Origin: Chloroflexota bacterium
GTDB lineage: Bacteria; Chloroflexota; Anaerolineae; Anaerolineales; Villigracilaceae
Length of the DNA stretch: 64,000 bases
Reading direction: 5' to 3'
Assembly: GCA_016866215.1 (NCBI GenBank)
Contig: VGNE01000012.1
Location: forward strand, 1 to 64,000
In this document: positions 57,818 through 64,000 of the stretch, in pieces
Layout: each line of letters opens with the position of its first letter
How positions within the stretch are numbered: position 1 is the stretch's first letter
The notes under the pieces: generated by a model
What the model was told of the DNA's origin: nothing
The model's database searches: none
Seen by the model: only the letters and a program-made list of their open reading frames with translations
Program-made: the position numbers and the translations under genes

Positions 57818-58300
57818 TTAAGTGGATGATCCGTTAATTTGATCTATTACATTTAAGAGGGTTTCATTATCAGGAATATCCGACATGGACGAACCGTAAT
57901 GTACATATCGGATGCGGCCTTCGGTATCCACGATGCAATTCAGGGGCATGCGTCCGAGCTTGAAAAGATTCACTTCCTGGCGATATGCCCTCGCGACAAC
58001 GTGATCGAAGTCGGGTAAACCGATAAATGGGATGTTTTCTTTTTCCCAATATTTCTTGAAAGAGTCCATGTCATTAGGGCCGACAGCCAGTATCTCCGCG
58101 CCGCGTGCCGTGAAATCTTCATACTGATCGCGTATGCGCGCCAACTGCGTGCGGCAATATGGTCACATAAAGCCGCGCAGGAACGCAAGCAGGATGGGTT
58201 TTCTTCCGCGAAAACTTGTCAGGCGCACACGCTTGCCATTTGTGTCTACAAGCTCGAAATCGGGCGCGAGTTCGCCGGGGGTCATGAGGCCAGGGTTCAT
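57818..58300 (-). CDS. Peroxiredoxin-like protein, candidate selenoprotein (in-frame UGA)
   Basis: 160 residues. The track starts at an internal ATG (58144) because codon 46 is TGA (58163-58165). The preceding frame is intact from ATG 58300: ELAPDFELVDTNGKRVRLTS and LLAFLRGFM, then TGA, then PYCRTQLARIRDQYEDF. In AhpC/TSA-like proteins this block reads RGFWCPYC, so the TGA stands at the peroxidatic Cys and the product would be Sec-Pro-Tyr-Cys. A plausible SECIS hairpin follows. Stop of the upstream UDG gene overlaps the ATG (ATGA), a sign that translation from 58300 is real. Alternatives are nonsense mutation or a base error. Confidence 0.8.
58120..58162 (-). promoter_or_regulatory. Candidate bacterial SECIS element in the peroxiredoxin gene
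   Basis: After the UGA the RNA can form a lower stem (CAUA with UAUG) and an upper stem (UGC-CGC-C with G-GCG-GCA, one bulge) that closes on a 6-base loop GCAGUU, 15-20 bases from the UGA. This is within the usual window, though less perfect than the hairpin in the DsrE gene. Seen by eye only. Confidence 0.45.
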
Positions 58301-59037
58301 GTCACTTCATCAATGTGTTCTTTTACTTTTTTCCAGATCGCATCGAACATTTTCACCGTCAATTTTCCCGTCAATGTATTTTGCTGGCTGGGATGATAGG
58401 AAGCCAGTAACCAGTGATCCGTCATCAGTTCATAAACCGCGCCATGAGAAAATGCCGGGGGCGGTTTTTGATTTACGACACCTGCACTCCCTGGCACCGC
58501 CCGCCAGGGCAGGTGTGCGTACGGTGCAAGTTTTGGCGATTTACGATTATAAATGCGAAGCACGCGCTCGAAGGCGACACGTCCCAATGCGACGATGACT
58601 TTCGGTTTGATGATTTCAATTTCGCGTTCAAGATATGGCTGACAATTATTTAACTCCGCTTGACTCGGCTTATTATCCGGCGGAGCGCAGCGACCTGACG
58701 CGGTGATATACATATCTTTGAGGACAAGATCATCGCTTCTGGACTCCGCCTCGGCTTGATTCGCGAACCCGGCGCGATGCAAGGCTGGGAAAAGGAATCC
58801 GCCCGAAGCGTCCCCTGTGAACTGGCGCCCTGTTCGGTTGGAGCCATGTGCCCCGGGAGCAAGCCCCACTACAAGTACACGCGCCTGCGGGTCACCAAAC
58901 CCAGGGACTGGTTTTCCCCAATATGCTTGATCTTTATATGCCTTGCGTTTAACACGCGCAACTTCCTCGCGCCATTCTACAAGGCGGGGACATTTACAGC
59001 AGGAGATGATTTCGGTGTTTAGTTGATCGAGGGTCAT
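58297..59037 (-). CDS. Uracil-DNA glycosylase, family 4/5 (UdgB-like)
   Basis: 246 residues from ATG 59037. Four Cys ligands of the 4Fe-4S cluster: CCKCPRL near the N-terminus, SGRCAPPDNKPS and ELNNCQPYLEREI. Motif A is VVGLAPGAHGSNRTGRQFTG and motif B is LLASYHPSQQNTLTGKL. Between AFERVLRIYN and FSHGAVYELM there is an extra peptide (HLPWRAVPGSAGV) that is encoded by a dispersed palindromic repeat. The gene overlaps the peroxiredoxin by four bases. Confidence 0.85.
   Translation of the reverse strand: MTLDQLNTEIISCCKCPRLVEWREEVARVKRKAYKDQAYWGKPVPGFGDPQARVLVVGLAPGAHGSNRTGRQFTGDASGGFLFPALHRAGFANQAEAESRSDDLVLKDMYITASGRCAPPDNKPSQAELNNCQPYLEREIEIIKPKVIVALGRVAFERVLRIYNRKSPKLAPYAHLPWRAVPGSAGVVNQKPPPAFSHGAVYELMTDHWLLASYHPSQQNTLTGKLTVKMFDAIWKKVKEHIDEVT
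58479..58515. repeat. Palindromic repeat inside the uracil-DNA glycosylase gene
   Basis: CACCTGC (58479-58485) and GCAGGTG form the outer arms, and CCCTGGC and GCCAGGG the inner ones. The same 27-base core in inverse orientation is found in the spacer at 7481-7507. Its length keeps the coding frame. Confidence 0.75.
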
Positions 59038-59080
59038 AGCATAATCCGTGATGCGTGATGCGTAAATTACGGAGTACGCA

Positions 59081-60124
59081 TCACGCAATAAACATCGCAT
59101 CCCCAAAAGAATAGAAACGATAGCCTTCTTTGATAGCAATTTCATAGGCAGACAAAATTCTCTCCCGTCCCGCGAACGCGCTGACCAGCATGATCAGCGT
59201 GGACTTGGGTAAATGAAAATTTGTGATCAGTGCATCCACAATTTTGAATTGATAGCCGGGCAGGATGAAGATGGATGTAGGGCCGGTGAATGCAGTAATC
59301 AGTGATCGGTGATCAGTATTTACGATTTCCGATTTACGATTTACGCTTGCGGCAGATTCAAGCGTTCTTACTGATGTCGTGCCAACCGCAATGACTCGTC
59401 CACCGTTTTGTTTTGTTTGATTAATTAAGTCTGCGGTTTCTTGAGGAAGTTCACACCACTCGGTATGGATCTTATGTTCTTCAGGGTCTTCTTCTGTGAC
59501 AGGCGCAAAGGTATCCAAGCCCACATGCAAGGTGACGTAGGCGATCTTTACACCTTTTTCTTTTAGGCCATCCAATAATTGCGTTGTGAAATGTAATCCC
59601 GCAGTAGGTGCGGCGGCGGAACCGACATCACGCGAGTAGACGGTTTGATAGCGTTCCGGGTCCTTCAATTTTTCGTGAATATACGGCGGCAATGGGACAT
59701 GCCCCACTTTGGGAAAATACGGCTCGATGGGTTCAGAAAACTTTATGAGTCGTTCAGAGCCTTCAAGTATTTCCATGATCTCAGCTTGAGGGCCATTCTC
59801 CACATATACTAATTTGCCTACGCGCAGACCTTTACCCCCTACCAAGGCTTCCCATGTCAATTCATCGCGGCGGCGCAGGAGGAGTAATTCGACTTGACCA
59901 CCTGTCTCTTTTTTAGCGAAGATTCTGGCAGGGATAACACGCGTGCGATTCAAAACTAATAGATCATTTGATTTCAGATAATCAAGTATGTCATGAAATA
60001 TTTTATGTTCCATTATGCCTGTGCCACGATGAAGCACAAGCAAACGCGAGGAATCGCGCGGCTCGGCAGGAGTCTGCGCGATGGAGGATTCGAGGAGATG
60101 ATAGTCGAAGGATGATGTTTTCAA
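59081..60124 (-). CDS. queA: tRNA preQ1(34) S-adenosylmethionine ribosyltransferase-isomerase
   Basis: 347 residues, starting at TTG 60124 that overlaps the preceding stop (TTGA). Queuosine pathway enzyme that adds epoxycyclopentane to preQ1 in tRNA. Motifs: DYHLLESSIAQTPAEPRDSS, LLVLNRTRVIPARIFA, VGSAAAPTAGLHFTTQLLDG and HLPKSTLIMLVSAFAGRE. After GTTSVRTLESAA about 20 extra residues (NRKSEIVNTDHRS) occur that come from a GTAATCAGTGATC/ATTTACG simple repeat read in frame, where other QueA proteins have a short loop. Confidence 0.9.
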   Translation of the reverse strand: MKTSSFDYHLLESSIAQTPAEPRDSSRLLVLHRGTGIMEHKIFHDILDYLKSNDLLVLNRTRVIPARIFAKKETGGQVELLLLRRRDELTWEALVGGKGLRVGKLVYVENGPQAEIMEILEGSERLIKFSEPIEPYFPKVGHVPLPPYIHEKLKDPERYQTVYSRDVGSAAAPTAGLHFTTQLLDGLKEKGVKIAYVTLHVGLDTFAPVTEEDPEEHKIHTEWCELPQETADLINQTKQNGGRVIAVGTTSVRTLESAASVNRKSEIVNTDHRSLITAFTGPTSIFILPGYQFKIVDALITNFHLPKSTLIMLVSAFAGRERILSAYEIAIKEGYRFYSFGDAMFIA

Positions 60125-60393
60125 TTTAGAGATCTCAGATGCTTTATGCTGAATATGTCGACATGATCGACAAACTTATCTTGAGATTTTATTTTCTTCA
60201 TCATTGTTATAAAATGGTTTTCGCTAATTATCTCATCTACATATGGAACTGCAGAAAAAATAATAATGTCAAAAGCATCTGAAGTCGACGATTGCCTTTT
60301 ATCAACATAGAATTTATAAAATACTACCAATGATGTCATTTTTATTGATGGAAATGCATCAATATCTACAGCTTTCCCCGAATCGATAAATGA
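60121..60393 (-). pseudogene. C-terminal half of a split PIN-like gene
   Basis: Frame continues from the first half after a single +1 shift: EFTKSFIDSGKAVDIDAFPS, then DAFDIIIFSAVPYVDEIISE and FVDHVDIFSIKHLRSLN. The PYVDEIISE block looks like the last acidic part of PIN-type nucleases. The track lists it from an internal ATG (60339). Confidence 0.5.
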
Positions 60394-60394
60394 T

Positions 60395-60943
60395 TTAGTA
60401 AATTCCCATTGGCGGTAGTGCTATTTGCTGAAATCCTGCCAATTGAACAAACTCTCGTATTTTTTTCTTTGTATATTTTCCGTGATCTGGAGGAAAATTT
60501 TTCACCAATTCTATAATATCTGCAACTATTTCTTCCCGCCCTGAAATCCAGCGCTTTTCATCCGCAAGTATTTGATCATCTCTAAATGCTTTATCCAAGA
60601 CTTCACTCAACTTTGCTTTCGCCAGAACCCCAGGAAAACCAACTAATATAGGATTTACGTTCGCAGAAACAGGATATACGGATACTTCTTCATGCAATAA
60701 CTGCTCATGACTCTTAAGAATAATACATGGAATAGTAGAAAATAGTTCTGAAAACCGCGCATAAATTGTAGGAGCTCTTCGTATTTCAAGAACAGTGAAA
60801 AGTGAAAAGCAAACTATAGTTTTTTCTGCCGTAGTCCATTCTAAAAGTTTGCGAAACTCTTGAAATCTATTCTTAATAACTTCACTAAGAATATTAGTAT
60901 CGACTAATAAGAGTTTATACTTTTTTCCGTTTAGTGTAATCAT
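60395..60943 (-). pseudogene. N-terminal half of a split PIN-like gene
   Basis: 182 residues. KLLLVDTNILSEVIKNRFQE is a PIN-type first strand with the catalytic Asp, followed by TIVCFSLFTVLEIRRAPTIY. The frame ends at TAA after LPPMGIY, but one frame over the reading continues for about 90 codons, so the original gene was about 280 residues. AT-rich compared with its neighbours, which suggests acquisition. Without the second half the acidic triad is probably incomplete. Confidence 0.55.
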
Positions 60944-60964
60944 GAGAAATCAAGTAGTTATCAT

Positions 60965-61189
60965 TTATTTCAAAAACCGCTCAACCAAATTCAAAATAAT
61001 TGTAAGTACCACCGAAACCAAAATCGAACTTGTGACTGGGAAATAAAATCCGCCATTCTCCCCTTCGATGCGAATATCCCCGGGCAATCTTCCAAGTGGG
61101 ATTCCAAATTTCACAGCGAGATACACTCCCCCGCCGATGAGGAATAATGCAATTCCAGCGAGCATTAGGTAGCGGGCAATGTTTTCCAT
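60965..61189 (-). CDS. DUF2905 small membrane protein
   Basis: 74 residues: helix 1 in YLMLAGIALFLIGGGVYLAV, then FGIPLGRLPGDIRIEGENGG and helix 2 in SSILVSVVLTIILNLVERFL. This matches DUF2905 by its LGRLPGDI signature. Commonly next to ruvB and queA, as here. Function unknown. Confidence 0.85.
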   Translation of the reverse strand: MENIARYLMLAGIALFLIGGGVYLAVKFGIPLGRLPGDIRIEGENGGFYFPVTSSILVSVVLTIILNLVERFLK

Positions 61190-61200
61190 AACTTCATCCC

Positions 61201-61288
61201 GTCATTACGAGGGCGACAGCCCGAAGCAATCTCTCATTAAGTTTGGGATCGCTTCGTCGCAAAGATCAAGAGCGCTCCTCGCAATGAC
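61201..61288. repeat. Dispersed GTCATTACGAGGGC repeat
   Basis: GTCATTACGAGGGCGACAGCCCGAAG and GCGCTCCTCGCAATGAC are the ends, with GAAGCAATCTCTC and GGGATCGCTTCGTCGC inside. It lies between ruvB and the DUF2905 gene and touches the ruvB stop. Confidence 0.7.
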
Positions 61289-61289
61289 A

Positions 61290-62312
61290 TCACAACAACC
61301 TCTGCTGTCCCTCTTCCGTGTAAACAAATCCCAAATGATCATACGCGGACTTGGTGGCGACGCGCCCTTGCGGTGTGCGATCAAGAAAGCCGAGCTGCAA
61401 GAGATACGGCTCGACCACATCCATGATGGTATCCTGTTCTTCGCTGATGGACGCGGCGATGGTGTTCAAGCCGACCGGGCCACCACTGTATTTTTCGATG
61501 ATGGTTTTTAGCACGCGGCGGTCTACATCATCGAGGCCAAGCGTGTCCACTTGCAAGAGATCCAGTGCTTCTTTGGCGACATTTTTCGTGATGACACCAT
61601 CCGCGCGGACTTGGGCAAAATCCCGCACGCGGCGCAACAAGCGCAAAGCAACACGCGGAGTCCCACGGGCACGACTTGCCATTTCTATGATGCCGTCTTT
61701 TTCGGCTTCCACTTTCAACATCCCTGCAGCGCGTGTGACAATTGCCTGCATCGCGTTGAGATCGTAATAATCCAGACGATAGACAGCACCGAAGCGCGCC
61801 CGCAATGGGGCGGTTACAAGCGCAAGCCGGGTTGTGGCGCCGACAATGGTAAAGCGCGGCAATTTCAAGCGAATCGAACGCGCCGAAGGTCCTTTGCCAA
61901 TGACGATATCGAGCGCAAAATCTTCCATGGCGGGATAAAGAACTTCCTCCACGGCCCGGCCCAAACGATGGACTTCGTCAATGAAGAGCACATCGCCCGC
62001 GCGCAAGTTGGTGAGGATGGCGGCCAGGTCGCCTGCGCGTTCGATCACAGGCCCAGCCGTCACTTTGACATTGACGCCCATCTCATTGGCAAGTAGGTGC
62101 GCGAGAGTCGTTTTCCCTAACCCCGGCGGCCCATAAAATAAAACGTGATCCAGCGCTTCGCCGCGTTTGCGCGCCGCCGCAATGAGAATGGATAAATTCT
62201 CCTTGACCTGATCCTGCCCGATCAAGTCTTTCATTCTCTCAGGACGCAAGGCGTTATCTACGCGATCATCGGGTTTGGATTCGGGGTCGAGGGGACGTTG
62301 GATATTACTCAT
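61290..62312 (-). CDS. ruvB: Holliday junction branch-migration ATPase RuvB
   Basis: 340 residues from ATG 62312. Walker A in [20 protein letters not shown], Walker B in [20 protein letters not shown], sensor 1 in [16 protein letters not shown], and the C-terminal winged helix in [20 protein letters not shown]. Complete. No ribosome site is visible before the ATG and a TATAAT lies eight bases upstream, so it may be leaderless. Confidence 0.95.
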   Translation of the reverse strand: MSNIQRPLDPESKPDDRVDNALRPERMKDLIGQDQVKENLSILIAAARKRGEALDHVLFYGPPGLGKTTLAHLLANEMGVNVKVTAGPVIERAGDLAAILTNLRAGDVLFIDEVHRLGRAVEEVLYPAMEDFALDIVIGKGPSARSIRLKLPRFTIVGATTRLALVTAPLRARFGAVYRLDYYDLNAMQAIVTRAAGMLKVEAEKDGIIEMASRARGTPRVALRLLRRVRDFAQVRADGVITKNVAKEALDLLQVDTLGLDDVDRRVLKTIIEKYSGGPVGLNTIAASISEEQDTIMDVVEPYLLQLGFLDRTPQGRVATKSAYDHLGFVYTEEGQQRLL

Positions 62313-62379
62313 AGCGGAGATTATAACAATAAACCACCTCCCAATTTTCAATTAAGGAGAGAAGCGCTTCAAAATCAAA

Positions 62380-62411
62380 CATGGATGACCCAACCTTCGG
62401 TCATCCATGTG
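62380..62411 (-). terminator. Terminator after the riboswitch-like array
   Basis: ACATGGATGACC and GGTCATCCATGT form a 12-pair perfect stem with an 8-base loop, followed on the minus strand by TTTGATTTT. It lies directly after the last aptamer-like unit and 68 bases before ruvB. Confidence 0.7.
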
Positions 62412-62425
62412 AAAGGATTTGCTCT

Positions 62426-62515
62426 TCGGCAGTCTGGCGATCATGATCACGAAAAAATAATTTTGTGATTACAGACCCATGACTTTGCGTCATCAGGTTT
62501 CCCTGATTTTGCCTT
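62426..62515 (-). ncRNA. Cyclic-di-GMP-I (GEMM) riboswitch-like element, unit 3
   Basis: Minus-strand reading: AAGGCAAAATCAGGGAAACC, then TGATGACGCAAAGTCATGGG, a variable stem with TCACAAAATTATTTTTTCGTGA, and finally CGCCAGACTGCCGA. P2 (ATCAGG-GAAA-CCTGAT) has the GAAA tetraloop, J2/3 has GACGCAAAGTC, and the end has TGCCGA, all conserved in the class I c-di-GMP aptamer. Confidence 0.75.
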
Positions 62516-62605
62516 TCGGCAGTCGGTCGGTCCTGACCAGCTAACTTCGCTGGTTTTAGACGCTCTGACTTTGCGCCGTCACGCTTTCGCGTGATTTTGC
62601 TTTTA
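62516..62605 (-). ncRNA. Cyclic-di-GMP-I (GEMM) riboswitch-like element, unit 2
   Basis: Minus-strand reading: AAAAGCAAAATCACGCGAAA, GCGTGACGGCGCAAAGTC, a P3 region with ACCAGCGAAGTTAGCTGGT, and GACTGCCGA. P2 (TCACGC-GAAA-GCGTGA) has a perfect GAAA loop. Confidence 0.75.
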
Positions 62606-62694
62606 TCGGCAACCCTGGTAATCCTGGCTCAGTTCAGCGTTAGATTCAGGGCTTTGCGCCACCGGGTTTTCCCGGTTTTGCTCTTTATCGGAGC
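62606..62694 (-). ncRNA. Cyclic-di-GMP-I (GEMM) riboswitch-like element, unit 1
   Basis: Minus-strand reading: AGAGCAAAACCGGGAAAACC, CGGTGGCGCAAAGCCCTG, then AGGATTACCAGGGTTGCCGA. The last 12 bases equal the most conserved 3' end of this aptamer class. It begins 32 bases after the hlyD stop. Confidence 0.75.
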
Positions 62695-62725
62695 ACTATT
62701 ATTATCGCATTTTTTTCCATTAATT

Positions 62726-63850
62726 TCAATCACTCACTTGTTCTAAAAATACGATTTCAACCGTCATACCCCAGCGCAAACGGGGATCGGTTTCATCAAC
62801 ACGAATGCGGACGGTGTAAAGAATATCGCCGCCGAGTTGGGTATACGCCTTGCTGATCTCGATCACAGTGCCTTTCAATTGCAAATCTGACAGGGCATCT
62901 GGACGGAGTATCACTTTTTGTCCTTCAACCAGTTTCACAACCTCCAGCTCGGTGATGTCGGTCGTTTCGACCACCCACGCGCTGAAATCCGCGATGCTCA
63001 CAGCGCGGGTTTCCATGCCGGCCTGCTCGCCGGCTTTCACATTTACATCAGCCACCACGCCGGCAAAAGGCGCCACGAGTACATAATTTGAAAGCGCATC
63101 ATATGCCGCATCCAGATTGGTTTTCGCGAATGCAAGTTGATCGGCGTTCGGTCCATCCAAACTTATTTCATATTGATATTTCGCTTCAGATTCTGCGGCA
63201 AGCGCGGCTTCATACGCGGCTCGGACTGTGTCGCGGTCGCGCATATCTTTTTCAAAATCTCGCTTTGCCTGATTCAAATCCTCCTGCGCCTGCTCAAGAG
63301 CATCCTCAGCATTTTTACGTTTGGAATTATCCTTATCGAGATCTTTATATTTATCGAACTCTTTCTGGGCGTCTTCCAGATCCGCCTTGCGATCTTCAAT
63401 CTCAGCCTGGGCATCTTCGATGCGGTCTTCGATTGCGGTGACATTCAAATCTTCCCATTTTTTCTCCGCTTGTGCGCGGACGACTTGCGCCTCCATGTAA
63501 GCCTGCCAGAGTCTGGCGCGCTCTCCGCTCGCATTGCGGATCAGCAGATCATAGGCGTTTTGAGCGAGGACAAGCTGCGCCTCAGCCGCGCCCGCATTTG
63601 CGAGGCGCGCGAGAACATCTCCCTCGCTGACGGTGTCTCCCGCTTTCACCAACACCTGCTCCACCACCCCGCGCACCTGAAAGGACAGGTTTGCAGCGCG
63701 AATGGGTTCAAGCCTACCCTCCGCAATCACTTCATCAGCTGCGACAACCTGCTCGGGCGCAGGGGTTGCCTGCGGAACATTTCCACACGCCGCAAGCAAA
63801 AGCGCGAGGATTGCGATCAATGTAACGAAACTAAAGATATTTTTTTTCAT
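62726..63850 (-). CDS. HlyD/RND-type periplasmic adaptor lipoprotein
   Basis: 374 residues from ATG 63850. Lipobox LALLLAACGN (Cys about 22). A biotinyl-lipoyl-like half (about 40-85, ANLSFQVRGVVEQVLVKAGD), a long coiled-coil hairpin rich in Glu, Asp, Lys and Ala (about 95-235), the second lipoyl half (VLVAPFAGVVADVNVKAGEQ), then a beta-barrel (IVFLEQVSD at the end). It would connect an inner-membrane ABC transporter to the cell surface; MacB- or LolCDE-type partners must lie upstream or outside the window. Confidence 0.85.
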   Translation of the reverse strand: MKKNIFSFVTLIAILALLLAACGNVPQATPAPEQVVAADEVIAEGRLEPIRAANLSFQVRGVVEQVLVKAGDTVSEGDVLARLANAGAAEAQLVLAQNAYDLLIRNASGERARLWQAYMEAQVVRAQAEKKWEDLNVTAIEDRIEDAQAEIEDRKADLEDAQKEFDKYKDLDKDNSKRKNAEDALEQAQEDLNQAKRDFEKDMRDRDTVRAAYEAALAAESEAKYQYEISLDGPNADQLAFAKTNLDAAYDALSNYVLVAPFAGVVADVNVKAGEQAGMETRAVSIADFSAWVVETTDITELEVVKLVEGQKVILRPDALSDLQLKGTVIEISKAYTQLGGDILYTVRIRVDETDPRLRWGMTVEIVFLEQVSD

Positions 63851-63877
63851 GGGGAACCTTTTCGATTTACAATTTAC

Positions 63878-63938
63878 GATTGGTGGTCGAGTAGCCCGAA
63901 TGATTTTAGAGGGCATATCGAGACCACGATTTTCGATT
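63878..63938. repeat. GGTGGTCGAGTAG/TATCGAGACCACG inverted repeat
   Basis: GGTGGTCGAGTAGCCCG and GCATATCGAGACCACG pair around AATGATTTTAGAG. Same type as inside the repeats at 28635, 34700, 41767 and 45810. The remaining 63939-64000 holds ATTTACGATTTACG-like simple sequence. Confidence 0.6.
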
Positions 63939-64000
63939 GACAATTCACGTTTTACGAATTACGCATTGCTTTTTTAACTGGCGGTTTCGATACGCCCTTT

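Overview
The window looks like a chromosomal piece of an anaerobic or facultative Chloroflexota bacterium, probably Anaerolineae. This is an inference from gene content and style, not from a marker gene: a class D/E-like sortase, several zinc-ribbon small proteins, an acidic TPR protein with repeated Pro-Asp/Glu-Trp-Leu motifs, many GAF/STAS/RsbU-type signalling genes, and very many short dispersed palindromic repeats. No rRNA, intact tRNA, phage, insertion sequence or CRISPR array was found.

Layout. 0.1-4.4 kb: sortase, then a small sulfur operon (ArsR-family regulator, DsrE-like protein with an in-frame UGA, ferredoxin, sulfide:quinone-oxidoreductase-like flavoprotein) and two zinc-ribbon proteins. 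4.8-12 kb: GAF, VOC and OsmC proteins and a signalling block (STAS protein, triple-GAF histidine kinase, response regulator, response-regulator/PP2C phosphatase). 12-23.8 kb: a mixed accessory region with a nucleotidyltransferase pair, methyltransferases, a Cys-rich protein, an M28 peptidase, an ArsP-like permease, a SigZ-like sigma factor, and a 'graveyard' (18.5-22.1 kb) of truncated HAD, VOC, methyltransferase, hydrolase, ComM and GNAT pieces.

23.9-47.0 kb, all on the minus strand: a catabolic locus for anaerobic aromatic degradation. Read 5' to 3' it encodes class I ATP-dependent benzoyl-CoA reductase (bcrC, B, A, D), a PaaX-type regulator, the hydrolase, hydratase and dehydrogenase that take the dienoyl-CoA to an open-chain acid, beta-oxidation enzymes (SDR, thiolase, MaoC, thioesterase), an amidohydrolase, indolepyruvate:ferredoxin oxidoreductase (iorA, iorB), and then an unexpected set. 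That set is a LeuA-like synthase, a MoaD-like protein, a tungsten-type aldehyde oxidoreductase interrupted by TAG, a LeuC, an acyl-CoA ligase fused in frame to a LeuD domain, and a LeuB. A strong promoter and a long inverted repeat lie just upstream of bcrC. The Leu-like set next to 2-oxoacid oxidation enzymes is the best candidate here for an undescribed metabolic module.

47.0-64.0 kb: ECF sigma/anti-sigma pair, DUF1684 protein, ThpR-RsfS pair (RsfS apparently starts at CTG), and a minus-strand housekeeping run: RuvB, DUF2905, a split PIN-like gene, QueA, uracil-DNA glycosylase, a peroxiredoxin with an in-frame UGA at its active-site Cys position, an S51/CysRS-tail hybrid, pyrimidine-nucleoside phosphorylase, the TPR protein, NDK and a lipoprotein. 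Between hlyD and ruvB lie three tandem elements that match the cyclic-di-GMP-I (GEMM) riboswitch pattern, followed by a terminator.

Main highlights: two independent candidate selenoproteins with plausible SECIS hairpins, the triple riboswitch array, the Leu-like module with the ligase-LeuD fusion, and several palindromic repeats inserted in frame into protein genes. All functional calls are from reading motifs by eye; no database search was run.
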